Shown: positions 8,438 through 18,632, counted from the stretch's first letter. The stretch is DNA of 64,000 nucleotides from Aureispira sp. CCB-QB1 (GCF_000724545.1 NZ_JHBV01000031.1:124001-188000); one strand, 5' to 3'. Translations and numbers: made by a program. The notes: generated from the sequence alone by a model not told the origin.

Positions 8438-11400
8438 TTAACGCAAAATAGTGACATTCCCTTTTTTGAGCATTTTTTCACCCGTATTGGGACATCTAAA
8501 GATTAAAAAATAGCCAAAAACATCTGGTGCGACAACTTGTCCTTTGACCGTTCCATCCCATCCTTGTGCTAGGTCATTCGTTTCAAATAATAATTCGCCC
8601 CAACGACTATAGATTTGAAAACTTTCTATTTCTTGAACAATGCCACTCTGGGCGTATAAAATATCATTATGACCATCTGCATCTGGTGTAAAGGCATTGG
8701 GGACAAAGACCAAATCAGATGTACAATCTGAAATAGGATAAACTGTGATAGAGTCAAGGACAATACATCCTAATTGGTTGCTAACCGTTACATAAAATGT
8801 TTGTTTTTGACGAACAACCCACGAAGGGTTAGGACAGTTGTTGCATGACAAATCAACAGAGGGAGACCAATTAATAACGGAACCTGAGTTGGTGGTAAGA
8901 TCTAGAACAAGTGTGCTGCCCAAAATAGCAGTCGTTGAGCTGTCTAGTTGTAAAGCTGGATAATCATAAACTTGAATATCAGCATAAGCGGTATCCGTAT
9001 TGCATCTTCCCATGCCAACTACTTGATATGTTTGATTATAAGGAACGGTAACAACTGGATTGGCAATTGAGTCATTGCTCAAAAAAAGACTGGGCGTCCA
9101 TTTAAAACTATTGCTATTTCCAGTAGTAATTAATTGAGCGCTGTCTCCTGTACAATAGGAAAGGTCGTTAGTTTGAATTTCTATTCGAGGGTGCAAATGA
9201 ATTTGGAGCGTGTCGCTAGCATAACAATGCCCTTGCTGGACTTGAACAATATATTGTGTATCGACACTAGGGTATGTTAATGGTGTTGTACTGTTGGGAT
9301 CTGAAAGTGCGTAATTAGGAATCCATTCAACAGGGGCATTTTGATTTCCTGAAACAGTTAATAGAACGGTATCTCCCAAACAAATACTGTCTGAGCCAAG
9401 TGCCTCTAATTGACGCAGATCTAAAACATATACATATAAACTATCTTTAACAAGACAATTATCATGATTGTAATAATGCACAACATATCTATTAGAATCA
9501 ATGGGATAAGCGCTTGTTTGCAAGCAATTATAGCAAGATAAAGAATCTCCAAACCAAGTAGGATTATGAGCATTGGTCAAATTCAGAGTGACCGAATCCC
9601 CCAAACAAATCGTTTGATCTGGTAATGGAGGAGTTATAATATTACTAATGTTAACAAAAAGATCAAGGCTATCTTGGCAATTATTACTATCTCGAACAAC
9701 AACGGTATAGGTAGAAGGCATCGTTGGTAAGGCAAATGGATTGGCAATACTACTGTCAGATAAAGCAAGTCCAGTTAACCAAGTATATGTTTGCCCTCCA
9801 AGGGCAGTTAGTTGTAGGGTGTCTCCTGTACATAGTAAGGTATCTCCTATAATTTGCCCTATTGGCAAGGGATTAACTTGTACAATAATTGAGTCTATGT
9901 TAGCACAAGCAGGGTTTCCGTTGGGTTGTAAGTAGTAAGTTGTTGTTGTATCGGGAAAAGCTAAGGGGGTGGCGCAATATTGGCAACTTAAAGAAGGGGA
10001 ATTTCCCCAATCATACATATTGGTATTTCCCGATGCTTGCAATAGAACACTATCGCCCAAGCAGATACTTGTATTGATGCCTGCATCTACTGTGGTATTG
10101 GGAGTAACGACGATGGTTGTGGTGTCTGTATGGCTACAACCAAATGAATTCGTACTGATTAAGATATAGTTTTGTGTACTGTCTATTGTTGTTATTGGAT
10201 TGGCAATACTGCTATCGCTGATCCACGCACTACTAGACCATAAAAAATTACCAGAGGCTGTTCCTTGAAGTTGGATGCTATCACCTCCACAGATGGTGGG
10301 ATACGAACCTGCATCAACGTTGGGGCTAGGATAGGTGGTTAATGTTTGTAGTAATGAATCTTTACAGCCAAAATTGTTTTCGACGACTAATTGAACAGGA
10401 AAGGTATTGGCTTGATTATAGACTAAAGCAGTGTCTTGGCTATTGGCGGTTTGGTTGTTCCCAAAGTCCCAAGACCAATCTAAAATATAACCTTGTGAAC
10501 TGGTTGATGAATCAGTAAATTGAGTTAATACGGGGACGCAACTATCCGCCATTGTAACGCCAAAGTTAGCAATGGGGGCTGCCTTTATTTCTATATAATT
10601 GGCGCGAACCAATGTATCGGCGCAGCCATCTTTGGTCAAAATTAACCGAACCTCAAAACTTCCTGTATCTGGATAATAAATAACAGGGTTGGTTAGGGAA
10701 GAGGCATTGGGGAAGCCACCTTCAAAAAGCCATTCTATACTAGTATTGTTTGTGATGGCAGTTGTTACATGGTATTGGATAGAATCAAACTGGCAGATCA
10801 ATGTATCTGCGCTGAAGTTTGGGGCGGGAGGAGCGGTAATAAAAATAGTGTCTTGTTCGATGGGAATTTGGCATCCTGCTCCATCATCTACTACCAAAAT
10901 TGGAACATAAGTACCTGCTTGTGTATACGTATAATAAGTTGTATCTGTATCCGAGTTAGTGTTATTACTCTGAATATCACCATTGCCAAAGAGCCAAGTA
11001 TAAGTAGCAACATTGGTGCCTGAACCTATAAATTCTGCGGTATAAGGGCTACAGCTATTTTGTGGGGGCATGATAAAATTGCCTGTAGGACCAGTTATTT
11101 GTATCATTTGTCGAATGGTGTCTATTTGAGAACAACCAGGAAATGCCGTTACTTCTAAAATGACGTCGTAAAACCCTGATATAGAATAGACATGAGTCGG
11201 GTTTTCTAAGTTGGATACTGACCCATCGCCAAAATCCCAAGACCATTGACCGCCACTTGAAGATAGATTGGAAAAATTGACTTCTAGGGGTGGACAAGAA
11301 GAGAAAAAGGTATCTGCTGTAAATTGAGGAGCAGGATCATGCACTTCTACCCAGTCTGTCCGACAAAGTGTTGTGACGCAGCCCAACATGTCCACAACAT

Positions 11401-13924
11401 TTAAACAAACATCATAGAGCCCCGCACTAGTGTAGGTATGATAATTAACGGTGCTAAAGGTTGTATCTATGGTTCCATCTCCAAAATCCCAAATATAAGT
11501 AAAAGGTCTAAATGCATTGGCATTAGCAGGAGAGCCCGTTAAAGCTACGGCTGTCATTTGATTGCCCAAACAAATATCTCTTGCAGTACTAAAATTAATA
11601 AATGCACCTCCTACATCAATGCTATCTACCAAATCAAAGGTACAACCCCAGTCGTTTGTGACTTGCACGTTCATAGCTTCTGTGCCAGGAAAGGAATATT
11701 GTGCTATGGCACTTTGTTGGGTACTGCCGTTGCTCCATTGCCAGCCAACAATAGGAGATAAAATACCTATTGAAGAGTCTGAAAATGTGACAACAGCAGG
11801 ACGACAGGCAGGCAAGGTGTGTACAATATTAGTATCTATGCCTGCCACATGGATGTATTGCCGTAGGGTATCAAAACACCCATTGGCCGCAAAAGCAGTT
11901 AACATAATAGGAAAAACTCCTGGTTGTCGATACTCGAGCAATGGTTCTGTGGCATTGACAGAAAAAGGAACGGAGCCAAATGCTGTCCAAAGATAAGCGT
12001 CCGCAGACTGAGATAAGTTGGTGGGTTGTAAATTGCCAATGGTGCAAATGGAATCAGGAAAGTCAAAATTAGCAACGGGGCGTGCAATTTGAATTATATT
12101 CCTAAATGAATCAACGCAACCAGTACTATCATTATAAACAATTAATAAGACAATAAAGACACCTGTATCTGGGTAAGTATAGCTTGGGCTAGGAATGGTG
12201 GAAGTATCTGCTAAGGTAGTTGTATCTCCAAAATCCCAATACCAACGATGTGCTCCAATTGATTCATCTATAAAGTCAACATCCAAAGAATCGCATATAA
12301 GATTATAAGAAAATTTAGAAATAGGGGGAAATATATAGTAAGTGTCTAGTGGGACAGTAGCTAAACAACCTCTAAAACTAGCTGTTAAACTGCCTGTTAT
12401 AGCTCCTGTATCTTGAAAAATGTGACTAAAAGAAGAACCTATACCGATGCTATTGTCTGTGAACGTCCAATTCCAGAAATCTATAAAAGAACTACCATAA
12501 CCATCAAAATTGATACTTGTAATTCGACAAACTCGATTGGTGTCGGTCGTTATGGAATCAATAGTTGGAATCATTCCTATTTCAACAGTTCTGTTAGCGG
12601 TGTCTATACAGCCAATGTTGTCAGTAACAATAACTTGTGCATGATAGATGCCAGAATCAGGATAGTAGGCAGCTGCAGAAGAACCGCTTGTTGAAACCAT
12701 ATTGTCTAAAGTCCAAATCCAATTAACAGAGCTAAATGCAGGAGAAATATTCAAAGAGTTGACACTATAATAAGCTGTATCTGGAGCACAGGGGAGGTTG
12801 TTAGGATTTATAATGGCATTTAGATTAGAAATGTATACAAATTGAGTATCGCTATCCATACAACCTGCGGCGTTGGAAACTTCTAAAACAACAGGAAAAA
12901 CACCAAGAGGATAATTCATGGTGTCTTGAGGTGCATAACTTGTATAAGTGTGGCTAGGGTTAAAACTACTAGAGGTGCCGCCATCTCCAAAGTTCCATGA
13001 ATAAGATGTCAAGCCAGTACTTTGGTTGCTGATATTAATGTTAAAAGGAATATGACAACCTGCTGTGTCAGCTATTGTAAAGGCAGCAGTGGGATTGTCT
13101 GTAACTGTGATACAAGAAGTGACCGTAGCCGTAGCAGTACAAAATCCATTGTTTACGACTAAGGTAGGACTAAAACAACCTGCCGATAAATAACTGTGGC
13201 TAATATTCTGTCCTGTTGCTGTATTGTTATCACCTAGATACCATGTATAGGTCAGGTTAGTACCGGCACTACTACCATAAAGGTTAACAGAAGCTGGTAG
13301 TCCACATTGGGGCTGGTAGGCATTGTGTGTAATATTGGCGGTAACGGCTGTAGATACCGTAATTAAATTGCTATTTAGAATAGAACTAGAACACCCATTG
13401 GTATCTACGACAATCAAGGTAACATCAAAATTTCCTATAGTGGTATAGGTGTGTGTAGGGTGCTGATGGACCGTATCGATATTACCATCTCCAAAATCCC
13501 AGCGCCAACTTTGTATTGGGGCATCTCCCAAACTACTTAAATCTGTAAAATTAACAATTAAAGGATCGCAGCCTGTTGTAACATCTGTACTAAAATTAGC
13601 TGTAGGAGAATTGTAAGCTGTAATGTAGTTGTTTTGGCATAGAGAATCTATATTACCTAGGTTATCAGTAGTAATCAAGCAAATGTCATAGCTTCCTGGG
13701 GTATTAAAAAACAGCGATGGGTTTTGTAGGTTAGAAAAGGTAATTCCATTGCTTTTCCATTCCCATTGAATAATTGTATTAGTGCTCGTTGAATTATCGG
13801 TGAACTGCACCACGTCTGGTGCACAAATTTCTATAAAGTTTGCATTAAAATCTGTTGTAATTTGTGCAAAAGTAATGGTGTTATAGCAAAAAAAGATAAT
13901 TAGAAAGAGTATTCTTGGGGTCAT
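8438..13924 (-). CDS. Giant surface adhesin: PKD-domain array, Ig-like array and gliding-motility-associated C-terminal (T9SS type B) domain
   Basis: 1,828 residues with an N-terminal signal peptide (MTPRILFLIIFFCYNTITFAQ). Roughly residues 20-1200 hold about ten PKD-like repeats recognisable by W-x-FGDG or variants followed by H-x-Y...G-x-(F/Y)-x-V-x-L. Residues of about 1200-1730 switch to seven repeats of about 75-80 residues that begin I/L-C-x-GD-(S/T)-x-x-L and end NP...P..T.TY.V. Several of these carry an LSCxxC pair. The last 90 residues (VFVPNAFTPDADGHND...IYSRWGELLFET...GWDG) are the CHU_C/gliding motility-associated domain that targets proteins to T9SS as type B cargo. SprB-like adhesins share this build and move along the surface during gliding. 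A role in adhesion or motility is inferred. It is monocistronic, and its end faces the DnaA-box spacer. Confidence 0.9.
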   Translation of the reverse strand: MTPRILFLIIFFCYNTITFAQITTDFNANFIEICAPDVVQFTDNSTSTNTIIQWEWKSNGITFSNLQNPSLFFNTPGSYDICLITTDNLGNIDSLCQNNYITAYNSPTANFSTDVTTGCDPLIVNFTDLSSLGDAPIQSWRWDFGDGNIDTVHQHPTHTYTTIGNFDVTLIVVDTNGCSSSILNSNLITVSTAVTANITHNAYQPQCGLPASVNLYGSSAGTNLTYTWYLGDNNTATGQNISHSYLSAGCFSPTLVVNNGFCTATATVTSCITVTDNPTAAFTIADTAGCHIPFNINISNQSTGLTSYSWNFGDGGTSSSFNPSHTYTSYAPQDTMNYPLGVFPVVLEVSNAAGCMDSDTQFVYISNLNAIINPNNLPCAPDTAYYSVNSLNISPAFSSVNWIWTLDNMVSTSGSSAAAYYPDSGIYHAQVIVTDNIGCIDTANRTVEIGMIPTIDSITTDTNRVCRITSINFDGYGSSFIDFWNWTFTDNSIGIGSSFSHIFQDTGAITGSLTASFRGCLATVPLDTYYIFPPISKFSYNLICDSLDVDFIDESIGAHRWYWDFGDTTTLADTSTIPSPSYTYPDTGVFIVLLIVYNDSTGCVDSFRNIIQIARPVANFDFPDSICTIGNLQPTNLSQSADAYLWTAFGSVPFSVNATEPLLEYRQPGVFPIMLTAFAANGCFDTLRQYIHVAGIDTNIVHTLPACRPAVVTFSDSSIGILSPIVGWQWSNGSTQQSAIAQYSFPGTEAMNVQVTNDWGCTFDLVDSIDVGGAFINFSTARDICLGNQMTAVALTGSPANANAFRPFTYIWDFGDGTIDTTFSTVNYHTYTSAGLYDVCLNVVDMLGCVTTLCRTDWVEVHDPAPQFTADTFFSSCPPLEVNFSNLSSSGGQWSWDFGDGSVSNLENPTHVYSISGFYDVILEVTAFPGCSQIDTIRQMIQITGPTGNFIMPPQNSCSPYTAEFIGSGTNVATYTWLFGNGDIQSNNTNSDTDTTYYTYTQAGTYVPILVVDDGAGCQIPIEQDTIFITAPPAPNFSADTLICQFDSIQYHVTTAITNNTSIEWLFEGGFPNASSLTNPVIYYPDTGSFEVRLILTKDGCADTLVRANYIEIKAAPIANFGVTMADSCVPVLTQFTDSSTSSQGYILDWSWDFGNNQTANSQDTALVYNQANTFPVQLVVENNFGCKDSLLQTLTTYPSPNVDAGSYPTICGGDSIQLQGTASGNFLWSSSAWISDSSIANPITTIDSTQNYILISTNSFGCSHTDTTTIVVTPNTTVDAGINTSICLGDSVLLQASGNTNMYDWGNSPSLSCQYCATPLAFPDTTTTYYLQPNGNPACANIDSIIVQVNPLPIGQIIGDTLLCTGDTLQLTALGGQTYTWLTGLALSDSSIANPFALPTMPSTYTVVVRDSNNCQDSLDLFVNISNIITPPLPDQTICLGDSVTLNLTNAHNPTWFGDSLSCYNCLQTSAYPIDSNRYVVHYYNHDNCLVKDSLYVYVLDLRQLEALGSDSICLGDTVLLTVSGNQNAPVEWIPNYALSDPNSTTPLTYPSVDTQYIVQVQQGHCYASDTLQIHLHPRIEIQTNDLSYCTGDSAQLITTGNSNSFKWTPSLFLSNDSIANPVVTVPYNQTYQVVGMGRCNTDTAYADIQVYDYPALQLDSSTTAILGSTLVLDLTTNSGSVINWSPSVDLSCNNCPNPSWVVRQKQTFYVTVSNQLGCIVLDSITVYPISDCTSDLVFVPNAFTPDADGHNDILYAQSGIVQEIESFQIYSRWGELLFETNDLAQGWDGTVKGQVVAPDVFGYFLIFRCPNTGEKMLKKGNVTILR

Positions 13925-14226
13925 GTGCTTGTTTTTTGTCTTACCTTATAGAACGAATAATGAGGTTGTATTGCTGCTCTATTGATTGTTGGAAGCACCT
14001 TTGTGTCATGCCAATTAATGAGAATATAGGTAAGTCTATATCATCCGATATAGTTAATTATTAAATGGGGGATTGATCTCTAAAGTAAGGTATTTATTCT
14101 TGTTTTTTGATAGAAATAGAGCTTCTTTGGAGAATTTTGTAGGAAAGTTAGGTATCAACTCTTTTTATTGCCAAAAAAGAAAGTATAAGATGGGTTTTAG
14201 TGTTTAAAAGTTCTTGGAAAAAAGCT
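13925..14226. other. Intergenic region upstream of the adhesin gene
   Basis: About 300 bp of AT-rich sequence between the DUF1761 gene and the adhesin gene, both on the minus strand. It contains a short perfect palindrome, CTATATC-ATCC-GATATAG (14036-14053), which could be an operator. It should hold the adhesin promoter. No coding potential is seen. Confidence 0.4.
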
Positions 14227-14733
14227 TTATCCTATTGGATTTTTAGTTTTATTGATGGTGTTATTAATAATAAACTTAGGAGCTTCCCCATTCATTTTTA
14301 AACTAGTCGTTTCTTCTTTGGGAGGCTTAAAAGAAGGAAAAGATGCCAACATACCTCCTATCAAAGCAAAAAGAAGCAACCAATATCCTATATTAATTAG
14401 GATGTACTGCATGCTTTTTCTCTCCATTAAACTATTGATTAAAATAGCTCCTAAAGCAAATACCCCAATATGGCGTACCCCGTGATACATCCCATGAACA
14501 AACGAAGGGAGTTTATCTGGATGGTTAACCCATTTCATTTCATAAGCCATATATATGGTAATCAAAAAGGTAAGACCAAAGGTAATAGCCATATTGCCAC
14601 TTTGCAATTTTTCTTCTGTTAGCCCTGCTTCTTTCATCCAAATTGTTCCAAATGTTTTGGGGTGGTACCAAAGAAATCCAAGAATAAGACCAATTGCACC
14701 TGCAAGGACACAGGCAATGATTAAATTTGTCAT
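14227..14733 (-). CDS. DUF1761-family small membrane protein
   Basis: 168 residues from the ATG at 14733; a start seven codons upstream is possible but adds a poor N-terminus. Four hydrophobic segments are visible: residues 3-22 (with GFLWYHPKTFGTIWMKEAG just after), about 45-65, 85-105 and 112-132. GFLWY.p..FG..WmkEaG is the typical first-helix boundary of DUF1761 proteins, whose function is unknown. The tail after the last helix is polar and ends in an Asn/Lys-rich stretch. It stands alone on the minus strand. Confidence 0.7.
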   Translation of the reverse strand: MTNLIIACVLAGAIGLILGFLWYHPKTFGTIWMKEAGLTEEKLQSGNMAITFGLTFLITIYMAYEMKWVNHPDKLPSFVHGMYHGVRHIGVFALGAILINSLMERKSMQYILINIGYWLLLFALIGGMLASFPSFKPPKEETTSLKMNGEAPKFIINNTINKTKNPIG

Positions 14734-14955
14734 AATATAGTGTTTTTGACACATTACTTTACAAAATGCTCATAAAGTATTAATGTGACGAGTGAAAAAT
14801 GGATACGTCTTGATAGTTATATTTTTCTTTCTACAATCGACAGGATTCCTATATTGCAAACTTAATATATTATTTTTTGAAGAGAATAAGTAGTATTTAT
14901 TCTTCTTATTCAGATGAATAGACTTGTTTTTTAGATGATTCGATTATTAAGGTAT

Positions 14956-16038
14956 TTAAAAGTTTTTGTAATAAGCATCTGCCTCTGTTCCTAGTTTTGC
15001 TTTTTGAGTAATATAGAAGCGCAAGTCTTGCAATTGTTGATTGCTCATTCTTTGAGCGGTATAATGAGGAGAGTTTGTTTTTTCTCCTTTGGTTCCTGGG
15101 CTGTATCGGAGTACATCATAGATTGAGTAGCGAGTGGGCGTGTCAAAATGTTTTTTTAGAAATTTGAATGTTTTTTGACTTCGGTCCAAACGGAAGTTAG
15201 AATAGCGCTTGCCAGCATGACAATGGAGGCAACTTTGTTTGTAGACTCTTTTTCCATTCGTAAAACTATTAAGGACAGGAGAAATTAAATTGCGTTCTCC
15301 AACAGGAATAGGAGGTATTAAAGAGGCTGGATATACTTCCTGATAATAGCGACGCATTAAGTTAACAGCTCTTGCATTGTCCTTGTTCGTTTTAATAGCT
15401 TGTTCCGCTATATTTAAAATGGAATCAGGAATATTTAGGTCTCCTATTTTTAATTCCAATGTCCATAGATAAGCTAAGATGGATTCTATCTCCCAAGGAT
15501 CTAAAGTTCGACCTTTCGCATAAACAGTATTACAGGCTTGAATGGCTTTGCGAATATCTCGGTGACCATTTTGAAGGGCTAATCGATCTTTGTGGGCAAA
15601 AACTTGTTGATAATCATTGGTAAAAAAGGCTACTCGATTGACTAAGCCATAGAATGGTGCACCTGGTAAAAATGGAATGCTCATAGAATCGCCATGTTCT
15701 AGTCGACTTTGAGGATTCATTGTCCCCACGCTTGGGTGTTCTTTTTCGATGGTATGACAGGCAACACAAACTAATTTTTTACTAGTTTTCGCTGTTTTGT
15801 TTCCTTTAAAGCTGCTTGTGTATCCTCTAGTAACTAGTTGCTGCCCTTTTGTCTTGCTAGACCGCTGATTTTTGTCTAAAACATTTACATTGACTTTTCC
15901 TAAACTAGTCATGACTTTCCAGACCATTGTCTGGTTGGTAATTTCTAAACTTGGAGCAGGCACAGAATGGACGGCTAATTGAGCCAAGGCAAGAATAGAT
16001 AAGAGGAACAAGAAAAATGTGCGTGTCGTTTTTGACAT
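14956..16038 (-). CDS. Secreted dihaem cytochrome c, paralogue 2 of the cluster
   Basis: 360 residues with an N-terminal signal or anchor segment (about residues 7-24) and two haem-attachment motifs, CVACH (91-95) and CLHCH (270-274). It is a full-length paralogue of the adjacent cytochrome at 16499-17578. Both share the PFL.G..FYGLVNR..F..NDYQ block, a DIRKAIQ..C block, WEIESILAY, and a second domain opening NG..(I/V)Y..SCLHCH..(K/E)RYS. The first domain lies in the N-terminal half and the second in the C-terminal third, each probably holding one c-type haem in the periplasm. It is the last gene of a minus-strand series with a mini-cytochrome lipoprotein and a beta-barrel. A role in periplasmic or outer-membrane electron transfer is inferred, but the redox partner is unknown. 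Confidence 0.8.
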   Translation of the reverse strand: MSKTTRTFFLFLLSILALAQLAVHSVPAPSLEITNQTMVWKVMTSLGKVNVNVLDKNQRSSKTKGQQLVTRGYTSSFKGNKTAKTSKKLVCVACHTIEKEHPSVGTMNPQSRLEHGDSMSIPFLPGAPFYGLVNRVAFFTNDYQQVFAHKDRLALQNGHRDIRKAIQACNTVYAKGRTLDPWEIESILAYLWTLELKIGDLNIPDSILNIAEQAIKTNKDNARAVNLMRRYYQEVYPASLIPPIPVGERNLISPVLNSFTNGKRVYKQSCLHCHAGKRYSNFRLDRSQKTFKFLKKHFDTPTRYSIYDVLRYSPGTKGEKTNSPHYTAQRMSNQQLQDLRFYITQKAKLGTEADAYYKNF

Positions 16039-16348
16039 TCGTATAAAAGTTAGTGGTTGTTACTAAATAGATAGCACTACTAGTACAAAATAATTAAAAA
16101 ATACAGACTAATCTCAATCGTTCGCCGTGCTGCTACTTCGTGAGAAAAATGCATTGTATTGATTGTTAAATTAATAGAGTTTTTTTTACGAACTATTGCA
16201 TGCCTGTAATTAGGTGGTTAATAATTACAGCTACAAAAAAAATAGTTATAACCTCTAAAATCAGAGTGCTTTTATCTGATCTGAGATAAAAAATTGCTTA
16301 ATGAAGTTAAGCATTTTGCTTTGAATATGAAGGCGCTAAAATAAAAAA

Positions 16349-16448
16349 AATGAAGTTACTTAAAGTTTTTGTGTAATAAGGAGGGAATTATAAGTATTAA
16401 GTCCTTCATTATATGACCCTAGGTGGGACAACTTTAAGTAACTTCATT
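16349..16448. repeat. MITE-like element with 19-bp perfect terminal inverted repeats
   Basis: AATGAAGTTACTTAAAGTT (16349-16367) is the exact reverse complement of AACTTTAAGTAACTTCATT (16430-16448). The arms enclose 62 bp of non-coding DNA between the two cytochrome genes. The arms are AT-rich, and no target-site duplication is obvious. It could be a miniature inverted-repeat element or a large mRNA stem-loop in the cytochrome transcript. The rest of the 460-bp spacer (16039-16498) holds no gene; at 16121-16144 there is a copy of the GCTGCTACTTCGTG motif seen in other spacers. Confidence 0.65.
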
Positions 16449-16498
16449 GAGTCTAAAATGCTTGTCTTTTAAAAAGACAGTACTTAAATAGAATAACT

Positions 16499-17578
16499 CT
16501 ATTGAACAGCTAGATTGTTACCAATCGCCATGTTTTCTATGTAAATTTTTAAATCATCCAATTGATCTTCCGACATTTTTTCAATTGGATACAAAGGCAT
16601 ATAAGCTTTTTTCCCAGCTAGAGGCCAAGTTCCATGACGAACAATTTTGTAAATAGAACCATCTTTATTGGCTTTTGTTCTATTTAATAAATTGACAAAA
16701 GAAAACTTACTTTTGTCTAATGCAAAGAAAGAGTAACGTTCTGCTTCATGGCAATGCAAACAACTGCGCTCGTAAATTAATTGGCCATTTTTAAAGCTTT
16801 CAGTATCTTTTTTTTCAGCTTCAGTAATAGGACTATATGTTTTATGCTCAGCAAAATGAGCAGGACTCGTCGCTAGGTATTTAGCTTCTAAAAGATGAAC
16901 GGCTTGGTGCAAATCCTTATCATTGTCAACAGCTGTCTCTATTTCTTTCTTTTCAGCGGGTTTTAAATTCAAATCTTTGATTTTAAGTCCAATGGTATTG
17001 TAATAAGCGAGCACTGATTCAATTTCCCAATCTTCTAAAGCACGTCCTTGGGCACATTGTGTAGCGCACAGTTGGATGGCTTTTCGGATGTCAGTATTAG
17101 AAGCCTTGATAATTGGAACATGTCCATATTTCTTTTGATAATCATCATTGTAAAATGTCTTTCTATTCACCAAACCATAAAAAGAACTTCCTTGCAAAAA
17201 TGGCAAATCGTGTTTTTCGGCATAGTCTAGGCGATTTTGAGCTGAAATATCAGACAAATCATCAAACTCTTTTTCTGTATTATGGCAAGCTGTACATTTA
17301 AAATAAGGACTTTGTTGTGCTGTGCGTCCCTTTCCATCTTGTTTGGTCGAATATCCTTTAAAAATAATATCTCGACCTTTTTCTGCTGAAACACCTTTGA
17401 CGGAAGGATCTACCGTATTAAATCGGATTTTGCCTAGTTTTTCATAAACTGTCCAAAGATCATCGTTATCAGACAAAAAAAACTGTTCTTGTTGAGGTTG
17501 TATGACGGTAAAACTAGCGACTAAAACAAGAACTGCCAAGCTAGTTAATATGGTGCCTATTTTTACTTTTCCAAACAT
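16499..17578 (-). CDS. Secreted dihaem cytochrome c, paralogue 1 of the cluster
   Basis: 359 residues with an N-terminal hydrophobic export segment (residues 8-25) and two c-type haem motifs, CTACH (95-99) and CLHCH (273-277). It shares its whole architecture with the cytochrome at 14956-16038: PFLQGSSFYGLVNR, NDDYQ, NTDIRKAIQ, WEIESVLAY, and the second domain with ERYSFFALDKSKF. A late Met-rich part (AYMPLYPIEKMSEDQL) may supply an axial ligand to the second haem. It lies 133 bp after the DUF5777 beta-barrel gene on the same strand, so it is probably part of that transcription unit. The predicted place is the periplasm. The specific electron donor or acceptor cannot be read from sequence. 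Confidence 0.8.
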   Translation of the reverse strand: MFGKVKIGTILTSLAVLVLVASFTVIQPQQEQFFLSDNDDLWTVYEKLGKIRFNTVDPSVKGVSAEKGRDIIFKGYSTKQDGKGRTAQQSPYFKCTACHNTEKEFDDLSDISAQNRLDYAEKHDLPFLQGSSFYGLVNRKTFYNDDYQKKYGHVPIIKASNTDIRKAIQLCATQCAQGRALEDWEIESVLAYYNTIGLKIKDLNLKPAEKKEIETAVDNDKDLHQAVHLLEAKYLATSPAHFAEHKTYSPITEAEKKDTESFKNGQLIYERSCLHCHEAERYSFFALDKSKFSFVNLLNRTKANKDGSIYKIVRHGTWPLAGKKAYMPLYPIEKMSEDQLDDLKIYIENMAIGNNLAVQ

Positions 17579-17711
17579 AGTTTATTGTTTAATTCATTAC
17601 TTTGTGGGATGGTTGTATGGATGATTATGACGATGTATTTAAAGCTAATCCACAAAGCATTATTAATTATTACCTATTAGATAGATTGAAGTGTAACAAA
17701 ATGAGAGGGCA

Positions 17712-18632
17712 TTACATTCTAAATCCTCTCGAAATTGTAAAACCAATTCTAAATTCACCGTCTGCCCAGTTCAAGTTGGTATTAGGGATATAATCAGTTG
17801 GCTCAATTCCAGCTGAATTGGTAATATTAATTTGGAAAACGTGTCCTCCGGTATCAAATTCAAAACCTATTCCAATAGGCATATGGTAGCCACTTCCTGC
17901 TGTCCAACGCAGTTTATCGAATGGTACATTAGCATCTAAAATGATACCAATAACTTTGCTAACTTGAACTTTCGCAGAAACTCCCATGCTGACTAAAGCG
18001 TTATTGTCTTCTGCTCGAACCAAGTTTCTCCAGACCAAAGTTGGAGACAATTGCAACGAAAATATATCTCCGAATTTGCGCCCCATCAATAATTGTAGAG
18101 AATAAATCATGCGATGCCCAAAACCACCAGGAAAACTAGCCAATGATGTTTGGTCAGCAGATGGAGGCATTGTAGAAACTGTTAAAACACCTGCTGCTGC
18201 CATCGACAAAGGCATGCTGTTATCTTTTGTTTGCGCCAAAAATTTGTACTTGGCATTTAAGTGTAATAAAGAGCGCAATTCTGAAGAACCTTTGGTTCTG
18301 TGAAAGCCAATCATAAAATTATTGGTGATACCATATTCTACCCCAAAACCTACATCGGCAGCACTTTCAAAACCTAAAAAATTAGCCCAAAGATTTTCAA
18401 AGTTCCAGTTTCCATTTGCATTTCTACCAAAAATATCCCCAAAACGATGGGCTACTCTAAAGTCTAAGATGCCTTTTTGAAGCGTTTCGATAGAGTATGT
18501 ATTAATGACTCTTGTGTCCTTAAAGGTTTGATAAACATACTCCTTTTGAGGTTTGTCTTGGGCTTGCAACGATGAAGCAGCAATAAGAATAAGGGTTAGA
18601 GCAGCCAAAACAATAGTGGATAGATGTTTCAT
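17712..18632 (-). CDS. DUF5777-family outer-membrane beta-barrel protein
   Basis: 306 residues from the ATG at 18632, which begins a signal peptide (MKHLSTIVLAALTLILIAASSLQAQ). The mature start (TFKDTRVINTYSIETL..G.LDFRVAHRFGDIFG) is the hallmark of the DUF5777 beta-barrel family. The rest shows alternating hydrophobic strands (VGFGVEYGITNNFMIGFHRT, MIYSLQLLMGRKFGDIFSLQL, VFQINITNS) and ends GEFRIGFTISRGFRM, with aromatic or hydrophobic residues near the C-terminus as in outer-membrane barrels. Length would allow about 12-14 strands. Members are often seen near cytochrome c genes in Bacteroidota, but no function is established. Here it sits between a cytochrome-like lipoprotein and two dihaem cytochromes. 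A channel or scaffold for electron transfer is possible but unproven. Confidence 0.8.
   Translation of the reverse strand: MKHLSTIVLAALTLILIAASSLQAQDKPQKEYVYQTFKDTRVINTYSIETLQKGILDFRVAHRFGDIFGRNANGNWNFENLWANFLGFESAADVGFGVEYGITNNFMIGFHRTKGSSELRSLLHLNAKYKFLAQTKDNSMPLSMAAAGVLTVSTMPPSADQTSLASFPGGFGHRMIYSLQLLMGRKFGDIFSLQLSPTLVWRNLVRAEDNNALVSMGVSAKVQVSKVIGIILDANVPFDKLRWTAGSGYHMPIGIGFEFDTGGHVFQINITNSAGIEPTDYIPNTNLNWADGEFRIGFTISRGFRM

Noticed and set aside
9741-12694. Several plus-strand frames inside the adhesin gene
   Set aside because: They are the complement of repeated PKD/Ig coding sequence and show no independent protein features.
17602-17793. Plus-strand frame overlapping the end of the DUF5777 gene
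   Set aside because: It overlaps a well-supported barrel gene on the other strand and has no export or family signature.
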